A stretch of DNA of 64,000 bases from JAGWRA01 sp035534615 (GTDB lineage: Bacteria; Acidobacteriota; Vicinamibacteria; Vicinamibacterales; CAVVIG01). The stretch lies in the NCBI GenBank assembly GCA_035534615.1, contig DATLRO010000082.1, forward strand, positions 1-64,000. The letters are read 5' to 3'. Below are positions 35,007 through 42,691 of this stretch, in pieces (position 1 is the first letter of the stretch; the number at the start of each line of letters is the position of its first letter). A program made the translations under genes and the position numbers. Under the pieces are notes generated by a model. That model made no database searches. It saw only the letters and a program-made list of their open reading frames with translations, and was not told the DNA's origin.

Positions 35007-36020
35007 TTACTTCTGCCCGGCCTTGGCGGCCAGCAGACGGGCGTACGCGTTCGTGACGGTGTGGGCGGTCGACGCCATGATCTTCTGGTAGACCTGGGTC
35101 GCCTGCGCCTTGTCGCCGAGCTTTTCGTACGCCTGCGCGGCCAGCGCGAGCACCAGCGGGTCGGCCTGATCGGCCTTCTGCAGATCGGCCGCGGCCGTCT
35201 TGTAATCCCCCTCGTAGAACGCGACCGACCCGGTCAGGAAGGCCTCCAGCTGCGCCTTGTTCGCCCCGGCGTCCTTCGCCAGCACCAGCCGGGCCGCCTT
35301 GACGCGGTTCTCGGCCGTTTCCTGTTCGGTCGCGTACTGCGCCGCGGAAATGTTGCCGGTCCCCTTGGGAGGCGGCTGGACCTTGTCGGCCCGCTTACCC
35401 TGCGCGGCGTCAATCTGCGCCATGGCGGCGTTCCATTCGAAGTCCAGCTGGTTCTGCGCCGGCGGCATCAGCTTCGGCTGCTGCAGCGTGGCGGCGTAGC
35501 CCATGCGGAACCACTGCTGCGCCGCGTCGAAATCGCCGGCGTCCAGACACAGCTGCCCCAGCCGGCTCGCCATCTGTCCCGCGGCGCCGTATTGGCCCGC
35601 GTCCAGATCGCGGTTGTACATCACCGACACGTACTTCACCGCGCCGGTGCAATCGTTCTGGAAGGCGAACGACACCATCATGGCATCCTCGGCCCGGGTC
35701 CGGGCGGCCGGCGTCTTCGCCGCCTGGATCGCCTTCTCGAGGTTCGTCCGGGCGGCGGCCACCTGCCCCATCAGGTCGAGCACCACACCGGCTCCGAGGT
35801 TCGCCTCGAACGAGTCGGGCGAGGTCTGCAGGACGCCGCGGTAGACCGCCAGCGCCTGGTCGAGATGGCCGCTGCGAAGCTGCGCCTCGGCCTGCGTGAC
35901 GAACGCGGGCGGAGGGGCCGGCGCGGCTGCGGCCGCGGCCGCCGGCGGCTGGGCAAATACGGTGGAAGAGGAGATCAGAAGCGCAGCAAGAGTCGTCTGG
36001 AAGATACGGGTCACAGTCAT
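35007..36020 (-). CDS. Secreted TPR-repeat protein
   Basis: A 337-residue protein with a signal peptide at residues 1-23, then an Ala/Pro-rich linker to about residue 39. TPR-like helical repeats follow: AEAQLRSGHLDQALAVYRGVLQTSPDSFEANLGAGVVL at about 43-80, DAGDFDAAQQWFRMGYAA near 162, and VAFYEGDYKTAAADLQKADQADPLVLALAAQAYEKLGDKAQATQVYQKIM at the C-terminus. TPR domains bind other proteins, so it is probably a periplasmic scaffold; no partner is evident. The next gene downstream is the second molybdenum hydroxylase, but a hairpin and 111 bp separate them. Confidence 0.78.
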   Translation of the reverse strand: MTVTRIFQTTLAALLISSSTVFAQPPAAAAAAAPAPPPAFVTQAEAQLRSGHLDQALAVYRGVLQTSPDSFEANLGAGVVLDLMGQVAAARTNLEKAIQAAKTPAARTRAEDAMMVSFAFQNDCTGAVKYVSVMYNRDLDAGQYGAAGQMASRLGQLCLDAGDFDAAQQWFRMGYAATLQQPKLMPPAQNQLDFEWNAAMAQIDAAQGKRADKVQPPPKGTGNISAAQYATEQETAENRVKAARLVLAKDAGANKAQLEAFLTGSVAFYEGDYKTAAADLQKADQADPLVLALAAQAYEKLGDKAQATQVYQKIMASTAHTVTNAYARLLAAKAGQK

Positions 36021-36192
36021 GGGCCAGATTCTAACTGCTGATCACGCAGAACGGAATCCCCTGAGGCCGCCCCGCGGCGACGTGGGCCAACGGCCCAGCC
36101 GGCGCGCCCCAGCTCGACCGCAGGTCGCCCCCTTCCCGGGGCAGGGACGAGGCGGCCGAGCCGGTCCCGTGCCGTGCCCGCGCGGCGCCCGG

Positions 36193-36975
36193 CTACATCG
36201 CGGATCGCGACTGCACCGCGCTGATCTCGTCCCTCGAAATCTTCTGGACGCTTCGCGGATTGAACGTCTGACGCGTGCCGACGCGCAGCGCGACCTCGAT
36301 GCGCCCGCCGGTCAGCACGAAGAACTGCAGCAGGAAGCCGCCGCCTTCCATCGGCTCCACCTGATACGGCTCGCCACCCAGTCCGCCGACCCACTCCGGC
36401 GCCTGCCGCCCGACCTCGCCCACGAGGTCGGGCGGCACGGCCAGAATCAGCGTCCCCGGCCGCTCCCCGGTCGCGCCGGCAATCGCCTGCCGCACGCCGG
36501 CCATGAAGCGGACCAGCGCCCCGGCGAACTGTGCGTCGGTCGCCCCGGCGCGGTCCGGCGGGACGATACCCCAGGTCAGGTGGTGGATGAACGGATTGCC
36601 GTAGCCCTGACCGAGCATGTGATCGCGCGCGGCGGGATCGACCGGATGGACGACGGCGGCGTAGTCGAACCAGCCCTCCGCCCGCCGCAGGCTGTCTTCG
36701 GCCAGCCGCGCGGACACGTTGATGTAGTCCTGCCCGTCGACCGGCGACGGGTAGCAGCGCGCGTCCCAGCCGGACACGTACCCAAGCCGCTTCAACGGGC
36801 CGGCCACCAGGTGCGGCGGATCGGTGAAGATCGCCGCATGATCGAGGTTCGGGCGCAGGCGCACGCCGGCCCGCTCGATCCGCTCCGCGAATTCCCGCGC
36901 CTCGTCGAAACGCCCGGCGGCGTTCGCAATCTGGAAGTGCGCGGCAAAATCGGACGGCAGGCGGCACGGGCTCAT
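36193..36975 (-). CDS. Conserved-looking protein of unknown function
   Basis: A 260-residue soluble protein without a family I can name. An AAGGAG site lies before the ATG at 36975. The order of LDHAAIFTDPPHLV (near 44), HHLTWGIVPPD (near 130) and GGFLLQFFVLTGGRIEVALRVG (near 210) gives spaced histidines and beta-strands that loosely recall metal-dependent VOC-fold proteins, but this is weak. It lies 45 bp after the SDR gene on the same strand, so the two may form an operon and act on related small molecules. Confidence 0.6.
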   Translation of the reverse strand: MSPCRLPSDFAAHFQIANAAGRFDEAREFAERIERAGVRLRPNLDHAAIFTDPPHLVAGPLKRLGYVSGWDARCYPSPVDGQDYINVSARLAEDSLRRAEGWFDYAAVVHPVDPAARDHMLGQGYGNPFIHHLTWGIVPPDRAGATDAQFAGALVRFMAGVRQAIAGATGERPGTLILAVPPDLVGEVGRQAPEWVGGLGGEPYQVEPMEGGGFLLQFFVLTGGRIEVALRVGTRQTFNPRSVQKISRDEISAVQSRSAM

Positions 36976-37020
36976 CGCGGTCTCCTTGATCGGGCCATCG
37001 GCGATGGTCTCCGGAGCGGG

Positions 37021-37803
37021 TCAGGCGGAGGCGGTCAGGAAATCCGTCCGGCCGCCGTCGACCGTGAGAATCTGCGCGGTCATGAAAGACGACTCGTCGC
37101 TCGCCAGGAACAGCACGACCGCGGCGATGTCGTCCGGCGTCCCCACCCGGCCGAGCACCGCCTTGGCGGCCAGCGCCCGCAGGCGCGCCTCGTCGTCGTG
37201 GCGCTCCAGGGACGCCAGCATCTCCGTGGCGACGAAGCCGGGACAGATGGCGTTGACGGTGATCCCGGCCGGTCCGAACTCGAAGGCCTGTCGCTTGGTG
37301 AGCCCGATGACCGCCGCCTTGGTGGTCGCGTACGGCGTCGTCTCTGGCACGGCGGTGCCGAGACCGGCCAGCGACGAGATGTTGACGATCTTCCCGTAGT
37401 GGCGGGCCATCATGCCGGGCGCGACGGCCTGCACCGTGTGCACCACGCCCTTCACGTTGACGGCCACCATCCGGTCGAACGCCGCCTCGTCCATCGTGAG
37501 GGTCGTGCCGCGGGACAGGATGCCGGCGTTGTTGACGAGGATGTCGATGCGGCCGAATTCCTCCAGCGCCGCGTCCACCATCGCCTGCACCGCCGCCCGG
37601 TCCGACACGTCGGCCCGCCCCGCGATCGCCCGGCCGCCGCGCGCGCGGATGAGGTCGACCACTTCGGCCGCGGCCGCTTCCTGCCGGGTATAATTCACGA
37701 TCACCGCCGCCCCTTCGCGGGCGAGCATCAAGCTGACGGCGCGCCCGATTCCGCGCGAGCCCCCGGTGACGAGCGCCACCTTTCCGTCGACTCGTCCTGA
37801 CAC
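37021..37803 (-). CDS. Short-chain dehydrogenase/reductase (FabG-like)
   Basis: A 260-residue classical SDR that would use NAD(P)H to reduce a carbonyl or oxidise an alcohol. The cofactor motif TGGSRGIG is at residues 13-20, NNAG near 91, the catalytic serine in NISSLAG near 142, and the YATTK pair (Tyr and Lys) near 156-160. The C-terminal FLASDESSFMTAQILTVDGG is typical. The start is GTG (37803) preceded by a GGGGAG site. It is 45 bp upstream of the unknown 260-residue protein. 3-Oxoacyl-ACP reductase is a common label for this class, but the true substrate is uncertain. Confidence 0.88.
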   Translation of the reverse strand: MSGRVDGKVALVTGGSRGIGRAVSLMLAREGAAVIVNYTRQEAAAAEVVDLIRARGGRAIAGRADVSDRAAVQAMVDAALEEFGRIDILVNNAGILSRGTTLTMDEAAFDRMVAVNVKGVVHTVQAVAPGMMARHYGKIVNISSLAGLGTAVPETTPYATTKAAVIGLTKRQAFEFGPAGITVNAICPGFVATEMLASLERHDDEARLRALAAKAVLGRVGTPDDIAAVVLFLASDESSFMTAQILTVDGGRTDFLTASA

Positions 37804-37898
37804 GTGTGCGTCTCCCCCTCGTCGTGGCCAGTAATGATGATGATGTCCGCGTCAGCAGCACTCTATCACTGACGCCCGGGCTCGGGCGGGCCGCTTAG

Positions 37899-38010
37899 GC
37901 CGGGCTGAAGCCCGGCGCTACGACAACATCCTGCTTCGTCGCGCCGGGCTTCAGTCCGGCTTTCGCCGCCCTGCTTCGTCGCGCCGGGCTTCAGCCCGGC
38001 TTTCGCCGCC
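37899..38010. repeat. REP-like hairpin cluster
   Basis: Three short hairpins share the stem GCCGGGC/GCCCGGC with 4-nt loops. The first (37899-37916, loop TGAA) is inverted relative to the other two (loop TTCA). The second and third sit in a 40-bp direct repeat (37931-37970 and 37971-38010) that differs at one base. They lie between divergent genes. The layout resembles REP/BIME elements of bacterial intergenic regions. Confidence 0.7.
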
Positions 38011-38049
38011 CGCCGCTCGTGGGTTACAGTAGCGCCCGAGAGACGCCCC

Positions 38050-39084
38050 ATGATTTTCCCCCGCCGCTTTCCGCTCGCCACCCTGCCGACGCCGCTCCAG
38101 GAGGCGCGCGCGCTGCGCGCCGCGCTCGGCGGGCCGGGCGCGTGCCCGCGCATTTTCATCAAGCGCGACGATCTGACCGGCCTCGCGTTCGGGGGCAACA
38201 AGGCGCGCAAGCTGGAGTTCCTGGTCGCCGACGCCCTGGCCGCCGGGTCGACGACGCTCATCACGACCGGCGCGGTGCAGTCGAACCACGCGCGAATGAC
38301 CGCCGCCGCGGCGCGCGCGGCCGGCCTGGACTGCACGCTCGTTCTCAGTACGGAGGCCCCGGCGCCCCACCCGACCGGCAACCTGCTGCTCGATTACATC
38401 CTCGGCGCCGCCGTCGAGTTCGTGCCGACGAGCGACGATCCGGCGCTCGCGGTCGGCAACGATGCGGCGAAGGTCGAGGAGGTCGTGCAGCGCCTGCGCG
38501 CCGGCGGGCGCACGCCGTACGTGATTCCGATCGGCGGATCCAGTCCGATCGGGGCGCTCGGCTACGCCGACGGCACGCGCGAGCTGCTGACACAATGCCG
38601 CGAGCTCGGCATCGCCCCCAGCCGGCTGTACTTCGCGAGCGGATCGCGCGGCACGCAGGCGGGGCTGACGCTGGGCGCCAGGCTGTTCGGCGCGCCGTAC
38701 CGGCTGCACGGCATCGCCGTCAGCGGCGGCGAGCCGGAAAAGGTCGTGCGGGCGGCCCGCGTGGCGACCGAGGCGGCGCGGCTCCTCGGCGAGACGGTGC
38801 AGGTCACGACGGCCGAGGTGTCGACCGCACAGGAGTATTACGGCGACGGCTACGGCATTCCGACGCCGGAGGGGCTCGACGCGATCACGCTGCTCGCACG
38901 GACGGAAGCCATCCTGCTCGATCCCACCTACACCGGGAAAGCGATGGCCGGCCTGATCGATCAGGTCCGCCGCGGCCTGATTTCCCCCGGCGAGACGATC
39001 GTGTTCCTCCACACCGGAGGAACGCCGGCGCTCTTCGCGCACGCCGACGCGATCCTTCGGCGACTCGCGCAACCGGCCGGCTAG
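38050..39084 (+). CDS. D-cysteine desulfhydrase / ACC deaminase family PLP enzyme
   Basis: A 344-residue PLP-dependent enzyme that would split D-cysteine into pyruvate, sulfide and ammonia. It starts RRFPLATLPTPLQEA, as the family does. The PLP lysine is in FGGNKARKLEFL near residue 54, with the phosphate and substrate contacts in TGAVQSNHARMTAAAA near 78, and ASGSRGTQAGLTLG near 198. The closely related ACC deaminase differs at few positions and cannot be excluded; D-cysteine desulfhydrase is the commoner assignment for this sequence type. The gene starts about 40 bp after a REP-like repeat and converges with the ribonucleotide reductase gene. Confidence 0.88.
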   Translation: MIFPRRFPLATLPTPLQEARALRAALGGPGACPRIFIKRDDLTGLAFGGNKARKLEFLVADALAAGSTTLITTGAVQSNHARMTAAAARAAGLDCTLVLSTEAPAPHPTGNLLLDYILGAAVEFVPTSDDPALAVGNDAAKVEEVVQRLRAGGRTPYVIPIGGSSPIGALGYADGTRELLTQCRELGIAPSRLYFASGSRGTQAGLTLGARLFGAPYRLHGIAVSGGEPEKVVRAARVATEAARLLGETVQVTTAEVSTAQEYYGDGYGIPTPEGLDAITLLARTEAILLDPTYTGKAMAGLIDQVRRGLISPGETIVFLHTGGTPALFAHADAILRRLAQPAG

Positions 39085-39124
39085 ACTCCGCGCCGGCCGC
39101 TCCCCTGATCGGCGCCGGCGGCCG

Positions 39125-40978
39125 TCAGTCAGCTTCACGTTCGATGGCGCAGCAGTGCGGCGCGTTCGCGCCCGGGTTCATCGCCGTCACCACGGCGCCC
39201 CGCGCGGAGTCCGGCCGGAACGTCGTACATCCCTTCAGCCCGAGATCGTACGCCGCGTCGTAGATCCGGCGGAACTGTTCGAACGGATAATCAGCCGCAA
39301 CGGTGATCGTCTTCGAGATCGAGTTGTCGACGAACGGCTGCAGCGCCGCCTGCATCGCCAGGTGCGCGCCCGCGTCGAGATCGCCCGCGGCGCGGAACGC
39401 CGGAGGGGTCCCCTCGGCGCGGCCGGCCTGCTGCCGCCACAGCCGGACCGCGGAGTCGACCAGCTCGAACTCCCGCGAAATCCCGTCCTCGTCCAGGACC
39501 GCCCGCCGGTACGCGTCCGCGAAGACCGGCTCCAGCCCGCTCGACACGTTGTTCGCCAGCAGGCTGATCGTCCCGGTCGGCGCAATCGCGGTCACATGGC
39601 TGTTGCGGATGCCGTGGCGCGCGATCCCGTCGCGGACGTCGGCCGGCAGCGTCCGGATGAACCGGCCCTCGAGGTAGCGATCCCGGTCGAACGCCGGACA
39701 GGCGCCCTTCTCGCGGGCCAGCGCGATCGAGGCCCGGTACGCCTCGTGGCAGACCGTCCGCATCATCCCGGCCGCGACCTCCCGCGCCTGCGGCGATTCG
39801 TACGCGAGCCCGAGCATCATCAGGGCGTCCGCCAGGCCGGTGAGCCCGAGGCCGATCCGTCTGGCGCGCTGCGCCTGCGCCGCCTGCGCCGGCAACGGAA
39901 ACTGCGAGGCGTCGATGACGTTGTCCAGCAGGCGCGTCGCCAGCCGGGTGGTCGCGGCCAGCGCCGGCTCGTCCAGCGCCGCCTCCGGCGTGAACGGCCG
40001 GCGGACGAACTGCGTCAGGTTGATCGACCCGAGATCGCAGGCACCGTAGGGCGGCAGCGGAATCTCGCCGCACGGGTTGGTCGCCGTAATCCGTTCGGAG
40101 TACCACAGGTTGTTGAGCCGGTTCACCTGATCGATGAACAGGACTCCCGGCTCCGCCCACTCGTAGGTCGCCCGCAGCAGCCGATCCCACAGCGCGCGCG
40201 CCTTCGGCCGGCCGTACACGCGGCAGGCCACCGGCCCGTCGTGCCCCGGCCACTCGCGCGTGATCGTCCCGGATGCCGGCTCGCCGGCGGCGGCGGGAAA
40301 CACGAGCGGCCAATCCGCGTCGGCTCGCACCGCCGCCATGAAGGCATCGGTGACCTGCACCGACAGATTGAAGTTGTGGAGCGCGCCGGGCGACTGCTTG
40401 GCGGTGACGAACTCCTCGATGTCCGGATGATCGCAGCGCAGCGTCCCCATCATCGCGCCGCGGCGGGCGCCGGTCGACAGGATGGTCTGACACATGGCGT
40501 CCCAGACGCCCATGAACGACACGGGGCCGGACGCGATGGCGCCCACGCCGCGCGCCTGCGCACCACGCGGGCGGAGCGTGGAGAAGTCGTACCCCACCCC
40601 GCCGCCCTGCTGCATCGTCGTCGCGCCTTCGTGGAGCGCCTGGAAGATGCCCGCCATGGAGTCGTCGATGCGGCCCATGACGAAGCAGTTGAAGAGCGTG
40701 ACCTGCCGGCCGGTGCCGGCACCGGCCTGGATGCGGCCGCCCGGCAGGAAGTGGAAGTCCAGGAGGATCGAGTAGAAGCGATCGGCCCAGTCCACCTGCC
40801 CGGCCGGCTCGACGGCCGCGAGCGCGCGGGCGATGCGCCGCCAGGTGTCCTGAATGGTGTCGTCGTGGAAGGCGGCCCCGTCGCGATGCCGGTATCGCGT
40901 CCGCCACACGTGGCGTGCGATGTCGACCGCAAACGGGTCGGCGGCCTGCGCGGATTCCGGACGCGGACCGGCCATCAT
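39125..40978 (-). CDS. nrdJ: Adenosylcobalamin-dependent (class II) ribonucleoside-diphosphate reductase
   Basis: A 617-residue enzyme that makes deoxyribonucleotides using coenzyme B12, so it needs no oxygen and no separate beta subunit. The first redox cysteine is in QVTLFNCFV (C98). The active-site region NPCGEIPLPPYGACDLGSINLTQF is near 350-375, and SHVTAIAPTGTISLLANNVSSG is near 485. The C-terminus has KGCTTFRPDSARG and a final Cys-Cys pair near the last residues that could serve as the re-reducing thiols. No N-terminal ATP-cone is seen. It is shorter than many NrdJ proteins, but the core is intact. Start at 40978 (ATGATG) because the upstream open frame is not family-like. Confidence 0.93.
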   Translation of the reverse strand: MMAGPRPESAQAADPFAVDIARHVWRTRYRHRDGAAFHDDTIQDTWRRIARALAAVEPAGQVDWADRFYSILLDFHFLPGGRIQAGAGTGRQVTLFNCFVMGRIDDSMAGIFQALHEGATTMQQGGGVGYDFSTLRPRGAQARGVGAIASGPVSFMGVWDAMCQTILSTGARRGAMMGTLRCDHPDIEEFVTAKQSPGALHNFNLSVQVTDAFMAAVRADADWPLVFPAAAGEPASGTITREWPGHDGPVACRVYGRPKARALWDRLLRATYEWAEPGVLFIDQVNRLNNLWYSERITATNPCGEIPLPPYGACDLGSINLTQFVRRPFTPEAALDEPALAATTRLATRLLDNVIDASQFPLPAQAAQAQRARRIGLGLTGLADALMMLGLAYESPQAREVAAGMMRTVCHEAYRASIALAREKGACPAFDRDRYLEGRFIRTLPADVRDGIARHGIRNSHVTAIAPTGTISLLANNVSSGLEPVFADAYRRAVLDEDGISREFELVDSAVRLWRQQAGRAEGTPPAFRAAGDLDAGAHLAMQAALQPFVDNSISKTITVAADYPFEQFRRIYDAAYDLGLKGCTTFRPDSARGAVVTAMNPGANAPHCCAIEREAD

Positions 40979-41091
40979 CTGCCCTCGCTGGCGCGGACGC
41001 GGACACGGACGCTGTCTATCCGGCCGCCACCCCCATTGTCGATCGCCGGCGGGCGCCCGTCGAGTGCGCGGGCGGCGGCCAACCGGGCGCG

Positions 41092-42027
41092 CTACCGGCG
41101 TCGCGTCGCGCGGCCCTTGCCCGGCACCGCGCCGGACGCGGCGCCGCCGGACGGCCGATCCGTGGCGCCGGCCGCGCGCCCCGTCCCGCCCATGACCCAT
41201 CCGCCCTGCAGGGCGCCGTCGCCGACGGACCCGCGGAGCAGGCCGTGCCACTTCGGTCTGCCGCCGAGCACGAAGCCCCAGGCGAACATCGCGATCCCCG
41301 GCGGCAGCAGGACCACGAGCGCGGAGGGAGAGAACAGCACCAGTCCGAGCCCCAGCGGTGTCCCGCCGAAGATGCTGCCCCAGAGCACCGGCGCGACCGT
41401 CTTCGTCCGGCTGCCGATGCCGACGGCAAACGCCCCGGCCGCCATGAGCAGTCCGAACAGCGGGAGCATCCAGGCGGGCGGCGTGCCGCCGGCCGTCTCC
41501 GCCAGGCGCTGGCGCTCGGCCGGCGTCAGCACGTGATGGCGCCGCACGAGGTCGACCACGCGCTGTATGCCCTGCAGCAGGCCGTCACGGTAGTCCCCCT
41601 TCTTGAACGACGGCACGAAGGCGGTGCGGATGACCTGATCAACCAGCACGTCCGGCAGGATCGGCTCGAGGCCGCGGCTGACGGTGATGTGGATCCGCTG
41701 CGTGGCCGGCGCGACCAGCACGAGGATGCCGCGGTCCTGTCCGCGGCCGATGCCCCACGCCCGGAACAGCTCGTTCGCATACGCGCCGGCCGTCAGACCG
41801 TCGAGTGACTTCACCGTCACCAGCACGATGTCCGCCCTCGTCTGGCGCTCGGCCTCGCGCAGCCGTGTCTGCAGTGTGAGCTGGGCGTCGCTGTCGAGCA
41901 CGCCGGCAAAATCGTTGACGTGGCCCTGCCGCGGCGGAAACGCCGCGTGAAGCACGGCCTGGCCGAGCGCGAGCGCCACGCAGGCGGCCGCCAGCGTCGA
42001 CAGCGGCCGGCGGATCCGTTTCGGCAG
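41092..42027 (-). CDS. TPM-domain membrane protein (start uncertain)
   Basis: An exported protein of about 310 residues with a signal-like first segment (RRPLSTLAAACVALALGQAV), then a TPM domain (about residues 35-160: VNDFAGVLDSDAQLTLQTRL, TRADIVLVTVKSLDGLTAGAYANELFRAWGIG, and the RIHITVSRGLEPILPD region). Two or three membrane segments and a basic Gly-rich tail follow. TPM proteins face the periplasm and are linked to photosystem repair in plants, with unclear roles in bacteria. No ATG lies close to the signal peptide: my coordinate uses a CTG at 42027, and the nearest in-frame ATG is about 320 bp further up, at 42344, after a stretch that does not look coding. The true start is unresolved. 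Confidence 0.65.
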   Translation of the reverse strand: MPKRIRRPLSTLAAACVALALGQAVLHAAFPPRQGHVNDFAGVLDSDAQLTLQTRLREAERQTRADIVLVTVKSLDGLTAGAYANELFRAWGIGRGQDRGILVLVAPATQRIHITVSRGLEPILPDVLVDQVIRTAFVPSFKKGDYRDGLLQGIQRVVDLVRRHHVLTPAERQRLAETAGGTPPAWMLPLFGLLMAAGAFAVGIGSRTKTVAPVLWGSIFGGTPLGLGLVLFSPSALVVLLPPGIAMFAWGFVLGGRPKWHGLLRGSVGDGALQGGWVMGGTGRAAGATDRPSGGAASGAVPGKGRATRRR

Positions 42028-42445
42028 GGTGGCGATCGCGGCGCGTGAAGACCGTGAGGACAGGATGGGTCTGCCCGGGGCCGGGAGACGACGGCACGGG
42101 CGCGAAGCGGACCGCGCCCGATTGAACCAGGCCGGCCGGCTGTCGATTATCTGACCGGAGCCGGCCTCCGGCTCGATCCCGTCCGCAGGACGTGTGCGCC
42201 GGCGTGCGCTTCCGGAGCAGGTGTGCGATCCAAAGAGCACATGTGCAAAGCTCCAGCCAGCCTGCGGCTTCCCAGCCGCGCCGGCAACTCCCACGGCAAC
42301 AAGGGCCTCCCCTCCAGCCTTCGATTTCAACGTTCTGGTCTCCATCGTGCAGGCCCCTCTCGTGCCAGTGCGCCTGCCTCGTTCGTGGGCGCGGTCGGAT
42401 CTGTCCGTCCTCGGCGACGCCGAGCCGGGCAGAGGGGGGCGCATC
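42028..42445. other. 418-bp intergenic region with two predicted RNA hairpins
   Basis: A two-part hairpin, GGAGC (42214-42218) with GCTCC (42250-42254) enclosing GTGTGC (42221-42226) with GCACAT (42237-42242), is followed by a second hairpin GCGGCT-TCCC-AGCCGC (42264-42279). They lie 170-230 bp before the 77-residue gene on the plus strand. They could form a leader structure, but I match them to no known riboswitch class. Confidence 0.35.
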
Positions 42446-42679
42446 ATGCCACGCATCATCGTCAGACGCGACTGTGCCGACACCTTTCAGCAGTTGCAGG
42501 AGGCGTTCGCCGACGACGCCGGCGTGGAAGTTCTCTGGGACCGGCGGGCCGCCGAGCGGCGGACCCGACCGCAGCGCGCCGGGGTCACGAAGGCCGCGGC
42601 CGATCGCCGCGGGCCCGATCGCCGGAAGCGACCTTCCCAGACCTGGCTGATGCTCGACTTCGTCGTCGTCGGGGATTGA
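42446..42679 (+). CDS. Small DRR/ERR-motif protein of unknown function
   Basis: A 77-residue protein starting MPRIIVRRDCADTFQQLQEAF. The centre and end are rich in Asp/Glu-Arg-Arg units (WDRRAAERRTR, ADRRGPDRRKRPSQTW). I have the impression that similar short proteins recur in Acidobacteriota and other GC-rich soil bacteria, always without known function. An AGAGGGGGG stretch lies a few bases before the ATG. The Arg-rich middle could bind RNA or another polyanion. A possible structured leader lies upstream. Confidence 0.6.
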   Translation: MPRIIVRRDCADTFQQLQEAFADDAGVEVLWDRRAAERRTRPQRAGVTKAAADRRGPDRRKRPSQTWLMLDFVVVGD

Positions 42680-42691
42680 GGACGCCCCCGC

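Noticed and set aside
42200..42280. A c-di-GMP (GEMM) or cobalamin riboswitch
   Set aside because: Only the GCAAAGC piece matches GEMM; the required 5' GCAAA side and second helix do not. No B12 box was found.
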